From NCBI GenBank assembly GCA_029721515.1, contig CM056550.1, positions 18,351,119-18,415,118 on the forward strand: a stretch of 64,000 bases of DNA, written 5' to 3'. Shown here one piece after another: positions 12,123 through 25,488 of this stretch. A model generated the notes under the pieces. That model was not told the origin of the DNA, did no database searches, and saw nothing but the letters and a program-made list of their open reading frames with translations. The stretch's first letter is position 1; each line of letters begins with the position of its first letter. Both the position numbers and the translations under genes were made by a program. This DNA comes from Synanceia verrucosa (lineage: Eukaryota > Chordata > Actinopteri > Perciformes > Synanceiidae).

Positions 12123-15100
12123 GTGAGTGTCGCTATCAGGCGTGGTGTGTGTGTGCAGTAGTGCTGTGGTGGTGCTAGCATCAGTAGCCCGGGCTGGGTT
12201 TGACAGATCAGGGGCTGCAGCCAAGCTCCTCACGGTGTCCTCCTGCCCGGTGGACAGGTCCAGCCTGCAGCCCTGCAGCCTTTCACCATGCCAACACAAG
12301 CTGCCTGCCCTCACCGTGTCATGCCTGGAGGAAATCCTGGGCTGCACACAGGCCCCAACTTGGATTTATGCCTGCAGCTGGCGCGCGCATGGTCCAGTAA
12401 CGCGTGCACACGTGCGCACCGGGGCAGATCGACTGATCGATAAAGATCAGCAGCTATGAGACGCTCATCATGCACAGGGAGCAGGCTATAGGGGCTTCTT
12501 AGTTCACTTACTTGACCCTAATCCTGTTGTCCTCTATTTTTCTCCTTGATGCATACTTTCTTATTTTAGCAGTATTCTGGGGTTTGTGCTAGTACTACTG
12601 ATCCAGATGAAGCCAACTTTTTATCTATCTTAATCAACCAAACTGTGTCATCATCATTCATGTAACATAAGTCATGCATGTCTCGTTTATTGTGATGATC
12701 AGGCTGGTTATAGGACTGACTGTAATGGGACAAATGCCCCAGTGCATCCTGGATAATCACTGTCTGTGCGTCATCAGTTCATATGTATCTGAAATTAGCA
12801 ATATCAGAACAAAGTGTTCCAGTGCGCTGCATTAACACAGTGTTGGCCATTAAATAACCACAGGCACTCTGGCTCAGTTGTGAGTGCATTGAGATAAACA
12901 ATCAAAATAGAGCACAGCTCGATACAATAGGGTGTACTTTTCTGCAACACCGGCCAGGAAGGTGCCTTGGCATGATCGCACCGATCGCATGCCAAGAAAC
13001 ACTTTGCTAATACAGCCGGATGATGTCCCATAGTCCTGACTGACTGCTGACACTTAATCATTCGCTCAGACCACGTGAAAATCCCCGGCGAAAATAAGAT
13101 CATGAATATAATGATGACAGTTTGCTCAGTGCGTTCGCAGCTGTTTGTGTGTGAAGTCCCTCTTCGGCACATTGCAGTGCTGTAATAATTAAATCACTCA
13201 ATGTACCCACTCTGCCCTGAGCCTTTTCAGGGTCTCCAGTCACAGTCGCTTTCGTTTTCACAGTAGTGTCTTGCCGCCGCTGATAGAAAGTGACAGTCTA
13301 AAAGCTGTATGCTCTCACAGTTGAATCCATCAGGCTGGTAACGGGAGTGTTTCCTCTGGCACACTGAGGCTTACTTTCAAAGGCAGGAGCGGATGGATTT
13401 TCCCATCAACAGCGTAACCGGTGAAAAATTTAAACAGCTTTGAGTCTTAGATGTGTGCGTGAACTTTTGAATAGTGTCGTTTTACAGTGTGGATACAGAA
13501 AATCAAGCAGTGAACATCTTTCTTCTCTGGGTGGAATCAAACTCGAACACATGACATTAACTTTTCGAGTCAAAAATATGATAATTTAGTCCTCAAAAGT
13601 TCCCGAGTGCAAAAGCATCTTGGAGCTTAATTATTAAATAATTTAAACTTAAATATACAAAGCGCCCCCACAGATCTCAAAAAGGGACTAAAACCAAGCT
13701 AATTTATGTGGGATCAGCTGGTATGGCCCCAGATGCCCACTCTTCATTAATCATTAGCCATCCGTTTAAATGGCACTGTTCTCTCCTGGGTTGATTATTA
13801 GCTCTGGACAAATCCAGCAGTCCAGTAGAAACTCTACAGATCGGATTGTGTGGACCATGGATGTCTCATCAGAAACTCATAGACGTGTTTTTTCTTCACA
13901 CCGGCTCTTTATTTTTAGTTCTTTTACTGCACAGGAGGTAACGGTGTAGTCGCCCCATGTGACCTGCTCCTCTCTCCTCCTTGGCTGGGGCTCCTTTAGG
14001 GGCCCAGAGGTGACCTTCTTCAGCCTCTCCCGGCAGCGAGCACCCCAGTGGGCCTCTCTTTTTGTGACCCTGTTTCTGTCTGGCCTCCTTACTTCTTCTC
14101 CTCCTCCTCCTCCTCTGATTCGTCTCAGTGGAGCAGCAGCATTGCTTAATCTATGAAACATGGAGCGCCTCACTTATATAACCACGGCGGTGCAGCTGAT
14201 GTCCTGCTCTCTATGTGCTCTATAATGATGTCAGAGCTGTCTAGAGAGGCAGAGGGCATGCGGGATAGGCCAATATGTCAAGAGCTATTCCTGAACCCAG
14301 TCTGGCAAGTCGAGGCCCCACACCCTCCATTATTTGTCTCTCCTGGAAGTCGCATTTGATTGCATGTTTGTTTTATGTGTCAGGTTGTATGAAACCATCT
14401 CAGAGTGAGGAATGTCCTCGACATGGTAATAATAGCCCATATGTCAAGCTGAGCAGCTCCGTGGGTTTGATGTTTCTAGTGTTTATGGACCCTGCTGAGC
14501 GGCGTTATCAGACATTAGCATCTGACGTTAGCCTTTTCCCTCCATAAATGCACATATCAAAGTAACATGCGTATTGTCTTGCCTTTACTTTCTGCTTGAC
14601 CTCGGCTGACTGCTGCTCATCCGATGGAAGCGAGCCCCCCCGAGGCGCTTCACCGCAACGTCTGCGTTTCCTCCTATGACTAATTAGATTACATCAGTCC
14701 CATATGATATAGATTCAGCCATTCAGCCTGGGTGAATGCAGCCAACCACAAAAAAACATCTGATCATCACGGGTTTCTGCACCAGGGCTAAGCTAATAGA
14801 TGTTGTGGCGGCTCAGCGTATAGCTTCTGTTAGCCGCCGAGCCCCGTCTTTATCAAAGAGCGCTTGTATAGAAACGTTTCGCTAGGTATAGTTTTATTTG
14901 AGTTAATGAAGCGGCCTCTTCATGCATCGAGAGGTCGCTGGGATGACAAACAGGCAGATTTATGCTCATATGTCGTTATGCATGCCACTTTACAGAGTCC
15001 AAGCTCTAATTGGATCACAATGACCTGCTGGTTTGGGGGAGCTAGTCGCTGCTAAACACCCTCTTCAGCTCCAGATCACTTCTGAGGAGGAGCATTCAGA

Positions 15101-16528
15101 GCTTTTGGTCCGTTGTCTTCGTCATAGCGCTCTCTCATTATTCGCTCTGCTCCTTCTTTCATACTGACCTGATCAGAGCTGGAGCGTTTATTAGTTTTAC
15201 CTCTGGACAGGTGGGTTCAGGTATGTGGCACATTTCCTGCACGGCTTGAAAATGTTGTTACAGCACCTTTGGCCTGAATCTCACCGGTCCCACCAGCTGA
15301 CCTCACAGGACTTCTGACTTTTTTTTTTTTTTTTCGTCTTTTCACTGTTGTGTTTCTGATAAAAATGTTGGCAGGAGCACAAAGGTCTCTGTAGATCCAG
15401 CCTCTTTATGCCACATAGCCCAGTTATGTGTTCATGTTAAAGGAAATTACTATCAGCCGATATGTTGTTATCAGAGCGGTATATCAGCAGATAGGAAATC
15501 TGTAAATATCTGTAAATCTGGAAAGCATCAGTTGGGCTTTAATGTCAGTTCTTTTTTTTTTTTTACAAATTTCACTTCCAACTGCTGTCATAAAAAAAAG
15601 TCACAGCAAGAGATCTTTATGTCAGCTAGACTGATTTAATGTAGAATAACACACCCAGTATGTGACTGAAAATGTTTAATATTAGGACTAGTTGCTGTTA
15701 TTGATCAATTCATGTTAGGTCTATAGAATGAGTTGCCTCAGTTCTAATTCAAACCACATGTTTAATCACAGTAAATCTATTGAGGTGAAGTTATTAGATA
15801 GCTCAAGAAGAAGTCGGCCAAGTCAGCTGGTTATCTATTTACTGGTAATACTGAGAGCTGATGTGTGTCCTCAGTCCTGTCTGCCATAAAGGAAACTCCA
15901 GGCTGTTTCCTGCTCTAGTATGTGGCTCGCAGAGTAATGAGTGTGTCCTCAGACCTCATTATGGAAGAGGAATGAGGCGAACCTTTCACTGGGACGTCGC
16001 AGCAGGTTTGAGGCCCGTGACGCTCCGCCGCTGATAAGCATGCTGTCATGTTGAAGCACGACAAGAGATTATCAGCGCTCTCTGCACTGGTCTTCACACA
16101 GACCACTGGGGGTCCTGCTGTCCTCGAGATACCAGAAAAAAACCTGTCCTACCCCCCCAACACCACCCAAACACATGACATCAGATGTCAGCCCCTCCCT
16201 TCACTGCTACTAGGTTAGGCTTCACTTTAGTGTGCAGTCTTTTTTTTCTCTTGAACAGTGGTTTCCATGCACGATGTCGCTCAGCCTCTTCCAGATTTCC
16301 AGGGAAAATAATAATTTGTAAAATAGCCGTCATTGGCCAGTGCTGTTTTACTCAGCCACTCTTCGTTCTTATTAACGCCAGTCGGCTTGGCTCTGCCTGG
16401 GTACAACTGGGGCCACTCACAACTGGCTTTTCATCAACGGGAATACTTGGCATGGAGGCCCGGGAGGTTTATTTTTGCCAGGGTGAAGCAGAGCACTTTA
16501 CGAGGACATCCGACATTCGCTGGCATTG

Positions 16529-16532
<4 letters not shown>
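12123..16532. other. Intron 1 (proposed), first segment
   Basis: Non-coding sequence with moderate CpG content near its start and no member of the repeat families listed here. It is unusually repeat-poor for this window, so it could hold regulatory elements. No exon with both convincing splice sites was found. Confidence 0.4.

Positions 16533-16575
<43 letters not shown>
16533..16575. repeat. (TC)n microsatellite
   Basis: Uninterrupted TC dinucleotide run of 43 bp. Confidence 0.95.
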
Positions 16576-16578
<3 letters not shown>

Positions 16579-16931
16579 AGGCCTGCTTCAATTTATGCAG
16601 TGGAATAGAAATTAAGTCATTGTGCATTTGCAGACGTATTAAACAACCAGTTCCCAAGACAATAAAATGGCTACTTTTTCTCTACTGTGTCGTAAACACA
16701 GAGGCGTTGCGGCGTACGGAGGGATTCCCTTCATGTGGATGTGAGATTAAACTAGCAATAACAATTTCAGTATCTGTGCCCCCTGGGCCAGAAGATAATC
16801 AATTTATCGTCCCCAAGAGGAATTATGAGTTAGTTGGTGTGTGGGCTTTGGAGGCGAGAAAATGAGAAATAAAGTATTAGAAAAAAATTTATCGAAATTG
16901 AAAAATTTAAATTAAATACCTGAACATTTAG

Positions 16932-17404
16932 CAGGGATGTAAGTGTTGTTCCCGCGGTCCCTTAAAGTCTTAAATTATCTTAAATTTACCGTAAAGTTGC
17001 TGTAGGTATTAAATTTTCAGATGGTGCGTTTAATGCCTATAGGGAAACACAGGATTCAGACTTTTACTGCAACTTTGCACGTTCTTTTGTTCACAAAGTT
17101 CACATCTTTGTTCTTGAAAGTTGTAGAAAAAAGTGTTATTCCTTTATTTATATTGTTGTTGTTTGTGTTAAAAAAAATCATTAAAAAATTCTTATCGGAG
17201 ATTAATCTGACTTTTTTTCTTGCTAAATATCAATATTGGCATCAGCCTCAAAAACTCCGTATTGATCGGGCCCTGCAATAAATTGACTAATTTCTACCAA
17301 ACAAATTGTTGTGACATTTTTGGGTCTTGAATTACATTTGTTGAGGTCTTAAAAAGGTCTTAAAAAGTATTCAATTTGACTTTTAAAATGATGCAAGAAC
17401 CCTG
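16932..17404 (+). mobile_element. MITE-D copy 1, CAGGG...CCCTG element
   Basis: Begins cagggatgtaagtg and ends gcaagaaccctg, ends that are inverted repeats of each other in degraded form. It shares long blocks with 53695-54190: taaattatcttaaatttacc, gctgtaggtattaaat, ttgttcacaaagttcac, aaactccgtattg, and gttgaggtcttaaaa near the end. Repeated acttaaa/tcttaaa motifs mark both ends. No transposase, and I see no target duplication. Frames inside it (for example 17021-17281) are not genes. Confidence 0.7.
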
Positions 17405-19164
17405 AAGACAGCTTAATCTGCATATTCATTTATCCCAGTATTGATTAATTGCGTGAAAAAAGACCCTCACAAGTTCTAAGAGCCAAAGGCGACGTCAGTC
17501 AATAACCTAATCATGAATATTCTGTTCCAAACAGAGAAAAGCAGCAAATACGGGAAATTCTTAAAGTACATTGCACAGTTTTGTGTGTTTTGCTGCAGTA
17601 CAGTATGTGTCGTTTTTACCTCACAAAGTACAGCACAGCACAGGTGATGGTTCAATGATAAAGGAAATAATGTAAAAAATGCACATGATAAGAGGCTGTC
17701 ATACCACTTGGAGTTTTTCCATGCTTGGACATACTATCTGCTGAGTTAATGAATAACTCGGAGCAAAGAGATGCTTATAAACCCCACAATTAAAAAAACA
17801 AAAAAAAAAGAAATTGGCCGAGGCCCAGGTCCCACTATGTACGGTTTAGTGTGCTCTGCTCTATATAGGTCAGCATTTCATAACTATAGGGGAAAAATCC
17901 ATGAGCACCCAGCAGATTGACCTTTTCCTCACTGCTGTGTTATTTGTGATCTTAACACACGACTTTGTGGTGTTGTTTTGTATTTAGTGCTGCTAACATG
18001 TAAACTAGAATGCTTTAGTTATACTGACATGCTAGGTTGTTCATCAGGTTTATGAGTCTGTTACTTTCAGTGTTTCAAACCTTTACTGTGTTTATTAGCT
18101 TTAACTGTTTCCACTGCTCATCCGTTAGCTTCAGCTAACTGCTTCATCCTCCACTGAGTTTTTTTCATACGTTCTTGCAGACTTGTGTTCATCACAGATG
18201 GTTTGCATTGATCTACACTGAGAACAGTACAAGTTAGGTATGCCTTAATAAGTTACAGCTGTAATGTGTTTTTAATGTTGAGAAAAAGCCTCAGCTTTTA
18301 GTGTGTTCACTTCTTTCTGCACAGCTCTCCTGATAATTAGCTGCCTCCTCAGTGAAGAGTATTCCTCAGATTTTGGTCGCAGATGTGCTTGAAAGTGTCG
18401 GTGTATAAAGAGTTAGACTTTGGTTTACCTTCTGACTCGCTGTGAGGTTAAAGATCGCTGACGGTGACCTACTCTCCACTCGGCCTCTCTCTTATTGCCC
18501 ACCAAGCACTTTTCTGTTTGAGGAAACTTCTTTTTCTGACATCACGTCCAAAAGCTTTCTGAAGCTGGACTGGATTTTCCATCCGGTGATTATTTTCAGT
18601 GCAGAGAAAGTCCAGTTGTTGAGTTGGGCTCGGTGCTGTCTCTCCCCCAAGGTGGTTTAGCGCTCACTTTGTGATCGAATAATTGCCGGTAGTGGAAATC
18701 GTGATATTACAGCTGGTATGCTGCGGTTAGCTGAGTGGCTTGTTGGTAAGAGGAAACACAAGTAAGTCGCCTTTTTCAAAAGCTCCTTGTTGCCAAAGCT
18801 GTACATGTGTTTTATGAGTCCCTTTATTCATCACCTCGTCCTGATTATTATCTCAACTTCCTGCACATTCACGCTTGTCATTTGAGACGGTTTTCCTGTT
18901 CTTAAATGATGATCATCATGATCAAACTGTAGCTTCCAGCGTGTGATTTGAACACTTTGATCTGATATTTTAATCAATGTCTTTGTCCATGTTGATCTGT
19001 CTTTGTGATTTATTGCACAGATTTGTCAGATGCAGCTGTGCAGCCACAGTAAACTAAATATCTTGTTTGTTTGTTTTTTTTTTGCTACAGTTAAGCTGTT
19101 TTAATTATAATGGGCATTTTAAAAAATATAAAATAAAATTGAAAATTATTATATGTTACTACCA
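17405..19164. other. Intron 1 segment, no supported feature
   Basis: No exon or recognised repeat. Many short frames without domain character. Confidence 0.4.
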
Positions 19165-19562
19165 GACATTTGGGTATTGGCAAGGACTTCACTATACGAT
19201 ACGTATCGCGATACTTGTGTCACGATATGACACATTATTACGATATTATATTGTGATTTTCTACATAGAAAATTTAGAGAAATTTAGAATGCAGCTTAAA
19301 ATACAAGTTGTATGTACATATATATGTACAGTACATATATACACATACATATATTAGGGCTGTCAAAGTTACCGCGTTAACGTGGATTTTATTTTTTATT
19401 TAAGTTTTTATTTCAATCTGCGGAAGTTACTCTGGATTTACAGTTGGCCCAAAACATGACTTTTTGGGGAGAAAAAAATCAATAATAAGAAATCAAAAAT
19501 CAACTTATCAGAAGAAAAAGTTTTGCGATATATTACCATATCCATATTTTTTCCTACCGTTA
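19165..19562 (+). mobile_element. MITE-A copy 3, long form
   Basis: The left end is eroded, but gggtattggcaaggacttca follows, then acgtatcgcgatacttg, tagaatgcagcttaaaatac, and a TG/TA-rich stretch. An internal block attagggctgtcaaagttac / cgcgttaacgtgg lies in the middle, and the right end is gcgatatattaccatatcc then tttcctaccgtta. It is the fullest copy and shows that long MITE-A members carry a second repeat-like block in the middle. No clear 8-bp target duplication. Confidence 0.75.
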
Positions 19563-22500
19563 CCATACATTGATTTTTCCAACCTTTATGCTGCTTAAAG
19601 AGATTAAACAGTGAAAACTGTTGGGAGGGTTTCATGAAGACTTATTCCCCATACTTCGTACGTTAATGGATATTCTTTTCATACCATCTGTTGTCATCAT
19701 TTAAATTCTCGTGTTGTTTTAAAGTGTTGAGGGTGTGATTCATGTGAAAGGTGTGGACTGGATTGGTGAGAGGACTGTTTGTTCAGCTCCAGAAAATAAT
19801 CAAACAAAAGATAGTGTGGCTGATATTGAGCTGCTGGCATGCCCTAAATGAAAAAATCTAACGTAATTGAGTCAACATCAAGCAGGCAGCTCCACAAAGG
19901 CACTCTGAGAGAGGTAAATGTTGAGATACTAGGCCAGTATCCTGCTCATAACCTAGATATTGTTGGCCGATATGAATGAATGCATCATTAATCTGTGGAT
20001 TTGCTCTGCGGTCTACCAGAGGGACTTTTATCTCTACCTGTTAGTGTTGCTCGCCAGGTTGAGGGATGGCGAGCTGTGTTGCGCTCTGGGAGGTCCAGAC
20101 TGCCAGCTGAAAGCCAGCGCCCTGAGGCGTTTGTCTTTCGAAAAGCTGATCTGGCAGGTATGAGCATTCCTCACCTGAGCTGTTTCAACTGCAGCCAGTC
20201 AACAAAGTGGAGCAGCTCCATCGCTTTCTGCTGCTATTCAAAGTAACGCGTCCTCTTTTGCACATGCATGTGTTGGCATGTGTGTTAATGTGCATGTGTG
20301 CTTCTGCAACATCTCCATGTCCACTGTAGAGCTCAAGCTCCTGTTTCCTTCAGCATAGCAGGAAACTCAACAGGCGACGTGTGAGGCAGTCGCTCTGCGA
20401 TTAGTGCATGCCGCCGCCCTGCAGTGGCCGAGGCGCCGGCGACGCCGGGCATAAAAACTCGGGCAAGTTGCATGCACGCTTTGCACGCTTGCCAGTGGTA
20501 CAACTGATATGCATGCATTTACAAACAGGCGGCGCAGGAGCACTCATGTTTTCACGCACTATTCTTAGCTGAGATGCTATCGCTCAGGCCTGAAGGACAC
20601 ATGTTGCATTAGGTGCTCTGTGTTTGCACTATACTCTACACGGGCATATACACAAAGGCACTTACAGTTCATTTGTCCACCTCTGTGTTTGTACAGCTCT
20701 GTCTAAACTGTCTGCAGCGAGTGTTTAACGCTGCACCCAGCAACTGTTTAACTTTGTTCCAGCGAGGGGAGCAGGAAGCCGGCAGCCGTCCAGCGACCGG
20801 ACTGACTTTCTACATCATGATTTTGACACGTGGATTGATGCGAAAATATGATGTCACGCTGTTGTTGACAAATATGACAAACTGAAAAGCTCCGCCGCAG
20901 ATGCTTGTGATTACAACACGCTGCTGTTTTTGTTAGACTCAGAATAGAAAGTGACGTTCACCAAAACACAACATGAAAGTGTTGCCAAGGGTGTGGAGTT
21001 CAGGCTGTGCTTTGAAGCTAATTTAATGAAACACTTTTGTCGGTGACGGTGTTTTACAAAGGTGTGAAAATGAACAGTTAATAATCAGACAGTTTTTCTT
21101 TTTTGGGCTGGATGCCACCGCAAGGTGACTGTCCAGAGTGACGAGCTGGCCGGCCCGAGACGAGGCTCCAAATGCGTCCTCTCGGTTGCGTCCCTGACCC
21201 TTGTCCAGGGTTGGACGGGCTCCAGCTGGTCCTCAGAGCGAACTCTTCCCTACTTTCACATCTGTAGTCCTCGTCTGTGCCAAGGAAGGCAGTGCCGCTG
21301 ACAGAGTGAGGTAGAAACTAATGACATGAGAGCGAGGAGCTGCACACAGATCATGTAAATGTTCATAGTTTCCAGCTTTTGTTATTCCTGTGTCGGTGTG
21401 CTGTGCTCTGGTGTGTTGGCAGACCCTTATCTGACACAGCGGGATTAGCTGACCAAAGGTGACCCTTCAACTCCTCTACACTCTTTGCCGGCTCGGAGTC
21501 CTTCCCCTTGTTTTCCTCAGGTTGTCACTTAAGCCGGTACAGCCAGACCGTGCAGCGGCCGACTCTACATTAACTGTACTGTAAATGTATTCCTATCAGT
21601 CATTTCCTCAAGCATGCATTAAGATTTTAGATTGATTTACTCGCTCCTAGGCAGACATTTGTTTCCTTTATTTTGCATTTCACAGTGAAACTGTCCTCTA
21701 ATGCCGTCAACAGCCTTTTGTTTCCATTCAATGCAAGCAAAGAAGTAAAACACATTTACATCTATGGATCCAAACATGCTGTGTTTACTGTACATTTAAG
21801 TATTAAATGACTGAGTTTTTAGTTTTAAAGACTTCTGTCTCAACTCTACAACAGCACAGGTGAATGACAGGTTGTTTATGATTCTCAAAGCATTTCAAAA
21901 TTACATGGACAAAAACAAAAAGCCAGAAAAAAAAGCATCCTGTGAAGATTTAAAATAAGATTCTGTCGTTTTAAAATTCACCTGCAGAGGTTTATAAGTC
22001 AACCTGAAGCTGTAAATAGTTAAACCATGCAGATATGCACAACATATGCTCAAATGCTGAACGATAACCAGAGAGCATTTCAACAGAATGACGTCGCTAG
22101 GCAACAACTTGGGTCCATGTTTACTTCCTGTTACACTGATGACATTAACATCCACTGCAACAGGAAAAAACACAGTTAGATATACTGTTTATATATAGTT
22201 TACAGATGTATAATGTGAACATGCTAACATGCATCAGTGCTCTTGAGGGGAATTTCTCCTCATTATTGGATGTAATTATACTAAAGTTTATCCATCGCCG
22301 TGGCCTAATGCGTGACTTAATTTGAGCCTTCAGAAAATGCAATAAATATGTAATTTTGTCTTTGCATCTAAAAGCTGCGAGCTGATTTTATTATTAGAAA
22401 TGAGCACAAGTGTATTTCCAGCGAGTGAATAATTGATTGTGGAGCCGTGGCTTCATTGGGCATCTTGTCCGACACGTACGGCACATTTGCCTCCGTAAAC

Positions 22501-23498
22501 AGAAGATATCAAGCTGAAGCTCAGCACGGCCTGGTTTTATTCGTCAGGACGGTTTCTGTGTGTCGTTCTGCAGCTCCGATGAGTCTGAGAGCTCCTTTAC
22601 TGTAGATTAGAGGAAGGAAGGAAGGAAATTAGAGAGAGCGAGAGCAGAAAAATGGGTCAGACATCTGAGAGCCTGGCAGTCCTTCTTTTTGTGCGATGGG
22701 TGTCAAGACATTATCCAATTGCACCTCTTTTTCTTCTCCTTCTTGCTTTTACTTTCTCTTTCTCCCATGCATTTGTTTTTCTCTCTGCCTGGCCAAGAAA
22801 AAGTGCAAAGAGAGGAGAGTTATTATGCTTGGCATGTCTGCAGAGGACGGGCTTTCATTTGGACGAGGCCCAGCTGATCAATCTGGGCATTGGCTCGGTT
22901 ACAGCGCTGTGTGAACGTCCACATGTAACAGCTAAGCTTTTAAACTATGCAAACCAGCAGATTGCCGTGGAAGTAAAGCGAGCTCTGTGTGTAAAATAAG
23001 TCGTTTCCACACAGGATTAATCCGCAGAGCTGTGGAGGAACAATGAATTGGATTAAACAGGGAATGAGCGTTAATGGAATGCATCTGCGACAAAAAGACA
23101 AAGAAAAGGAAATAAAGTTTTTTTTGTGTGTCAGGTCGGCGGCTTGGATAGAAACTGCGTCCTGTCGGTCGTGAGTGACGTTAACGTGTCGAGTTGATAG
23201 TGAGCTGATTTAGACTGGAGGTGAACACGTGCTGCCATTTACACTTAAGCCACTCGGGCTGATTTGCATAATATGCAAATAGGTGGATGTGATTCAGCGG
23301 GTGGTTTGGCAACGTGTCAGTGAGCCTGCAACATTTCCTGTTTGAGACCTTTCTCTGGCATGGAGAGCTCTTAGCCCACTTCTGCTAGAGAGTCCTGTTT
23401 GGAGGCTTGACAGCAGCTCTGAGACCAGGATTCATTCAGCGACAGAGGGAAAGAAACGCTGCTGATCAATATTCCTGCTGTAAAGACTAGAGATGTCA
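19563..23498. other. Intron 1 segment, no supported gene
   Basis: The most exon-like part is about 20019-20158: a possible acceptor (gcggtctaccag) and a good donor (atctggcag|gtatga) bracket an open frame. The peptide is unfamiliar, so I do not call an exon. A CpG cluster occurs at 20390-20470. Otherwise nothing recognised. Confidence 0.35.
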
Positions 23499-23580
23499 AT
23501 TTAGATACCTTTAGATAGCAGTTCTAGAACGGTACTTTTTTCAATACCTCAGTAAATTATTTATGTGTAATAGGGCTTTA
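23499..23580 (+). repeat. MITE-B fragment
   Basis: ttctagaacggtactttttt, then cagtaaattatttatgtgta, parallels the start of the MITE-B copy at 49684 (ttccagaacgatactttttt, cattaaattatttttgtgta). Only about 80 bp remain, and the piggyBac-like MITE at 23582 interrupts it. Confidence 0.55.
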
Positions 23581-23581
23581 A

Positions 23582-23958
23582 CTCTTTGAGTGCCATTGAC
23601 GAGTTACGCTATCAAAGTGTTTTTTCAGCAGCGGGTCCCTGATCACGAGCTCCTGTGAGTAATTTTGGGGCTTCTGGGAGATGTAGTCAGAGCATAAAGA
23701 GACGGTATACACCACAGAGATCAAAACAGGAAGTGGAGACGATCGAGATTAGAGAGCAAAAGTGTCCTCTACTCTACCTCTGATAAAACAAGAATGGAAC
23801 AAGGTAAAAACAAACATTTTTTTCTTTCATTTGAGCCATTCACTATTTTCAGAGACATAGGACAAAGTATTCTGTGAGTCTTGAACTATGACTCAAAATG
23901 GGCAAAAACGCTGAAACAAAGCACTTTCTGTTTCATAAAACGACTGGTTCTCGAAGAG
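23582..23958 (+). mobile_element. piggyBac-like MITE copy 1 (377 bp, perfect TTAA flanks)
   Basis: Both flanks are TTAA (23578-23581 and 23959-23962), the piggyBac target site. Ends are CTCTTTGAG and its near reverse complement CTCGAAGAG. The body contains gcttctgggagatgtagtca, tacaccacagagatcaaaac, aacaagaatggaacaagg, and a 3' part with ctttctgtttcataaaacg. It shares these blocks with copies at 32289, 35578 and 52202. No transposase, so mobilisation would need a piggyBac-type enzyme in trans. Confidence 0.8.
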
Positions 23959-23962
23959 TTAA

Positions 23963-25033
23963 TGGCACTTTCCTTGCACTATTGACTCTAATAGTTTCCA
24001 GTTAATTTTCTTTCAATAAACCAATAGAAGAGTGGAGTAAATGCTGCGTTTCTAAAGCATAAAAGTATAACTAAGCACCATTGAAAGCATGAACATATGA
24101 TCCTGTTTTAAAAAGCGTGATGTTGTCGACAACACGAGGCTTTTGACAAACAGCTCCGTCCCAAACGTCAGATTTGTCCGTAAAGATTAACAACGGTTTC
24201 GCTGAGATGCTGTCATCTTTCTGTTTTTTTTTTTTATTGTGAAGATTAAGCATCTCCATCTGTCTGTGAAACACTGGTGTGATTAGTTAGACAATATGTT
24301 ATTAAGTGTGAAGCAGATTCACATGAAAACAGAAAATAGGAGTTTTCTTCTTCTTGGCTCGATGAAATGAGCGTTTACAGGAAGTTTCTCGCTTTAAGAG
24401 AGTGACTGCAGAGCAGATGAGGCTTATATAAATACCATAATGGCCTGAATATGAGAGGACCTTTCTTATTTAGACTTAGGTGAAGAGAGCTAATTAATTA
24501 TATACCCTGTTAAGTGAATAAACCATGGCTTCGTCATCTTTTGAACGCTATCCAAGCCTTTCTGTGGATTCAGCTGTTGGTCCTCGTCCTTGAACTCTTT
24601 ACTCCTGTGAAAAATGAAGCTCACGGTTCGTCCAGTAGACCATAAATCTCAGCGTTTGTGCAGCAACACTCGTTCCTTTATTCTGGGTTTTCAATCACAA
24701 AATCGCTGCTCTGTGATCAGAGGGATTTTCTCCTTAAGGCTGCAGTAAAGATCCACTCCTTTACGCTCGTTTGCTTCAGGGTGAAAATAATAGTCTCTCG
24801 TTTCTTCTGGGTGTTAAAAGAGTTTAAATAGCATCTGCAGAAGACAATCGGTGTACTCATAGGCAGCCTCATACAGCAGTCATGTCATGTGTGGGATGAA
24901 AGAAGTCCATGTGTCTTATATTGTGCCCACATTCACAGTTTAAATGGACTTTGTGCTGTTGTACTTTAAAGTTGGTCACAAGACTGGAGCTCTTGTGGAG
25001 GCATCTTCACCACTTCTTCACTACTCAGTGCAT
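23963..25033. other. Intron 1 segment, no supported feature
   Basis: No exon or recognised repeat seen. Confidence 0.4.
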
Positions 25034-25478
25034 CAGAGCTCTGCGAAATGGACAACATTGTGTATCCTGATATAGCTAATTTTATATCCCGATAACGATT
25101 CTTTGTGTTCCCTCTCCTCTGTGGTGTAATCAGTGTTATATCCCCAACATGCTTTTATTCTGAAGGCTTACTTTGAAAGCGATCGGAAGTCCATCTAGGT
25201 TTGCGCTGTGCAGTTTAGCTGCTAATAAAGATGTGTTTAAGCGCTAATAAATCATTCACAGGCAACACCATAAACTCCCATGATACCTTTGGATTATCCA
25301 GCGGTCATTCTGACTTTGAGATGTGCTTTACACGGCGTATCTAAACCACAACCACAGTAACGTTTATGTTAGCGTAGCAACAGAGCTAACCAAGTAGCTA
25401 CATGTTAATATTACAATATAAACAGCTAGACATTTTTATACCACACTACGATATGTATCGTAATATCGTACAGCTCTG
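25034..25478 (+). mobile_element. MITE-C copy 1 (diverged)
   Basis: Ends cagagctctgcg and gtacagctctg are degraded inverted repeats. The internal blocks cctgatatagctaatttata, gtgttatatccccaacatgc, tgctttacacggcgtatcta and acagagctaaccaagtagct match the better-preserved copy at 45990-46434. No target duplication seen. It abuts another element starting at 25489. Confidence 0.65.
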
Positions 25479-25488
25479 TACTTTTTAT

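Larger units (their letters stand above)
11640..12420 (+). promoter_or_regulatory. CpG-rich promoter / 5' end of host gene
   Basis: CpG density rises sharply from about 11660 to 12420 against an AT-rich, CpG-poor background (ggagccgcacgagcagggag, agctcggcggaggacggggc, gcgcgcatggtccagtaacg). This is what an unmethylated promoter island in a vertebrate looks like. It spans the proposed first exon and the first 300 bases of intron 1. A 14-bp inverted repeat (11671-11684 and 11731-11744) lies in it. No clear TATA box, so dispersed initiation is likely. Confidence 0.65.

Noticed and set aside
17021..17281. Hydrophobic 86-codon frame with a partner at 53808-53996
   Set aside because: The similarity is due to the two MITE-D copies, not to a conserved protein; frames carry different stops and indels.
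19995..20246. Possible exon near 20019-20158
   Set aside because: A good donor (cag|gtatga) exists, but the acceptor is weak and the peptide is unfamiliar.
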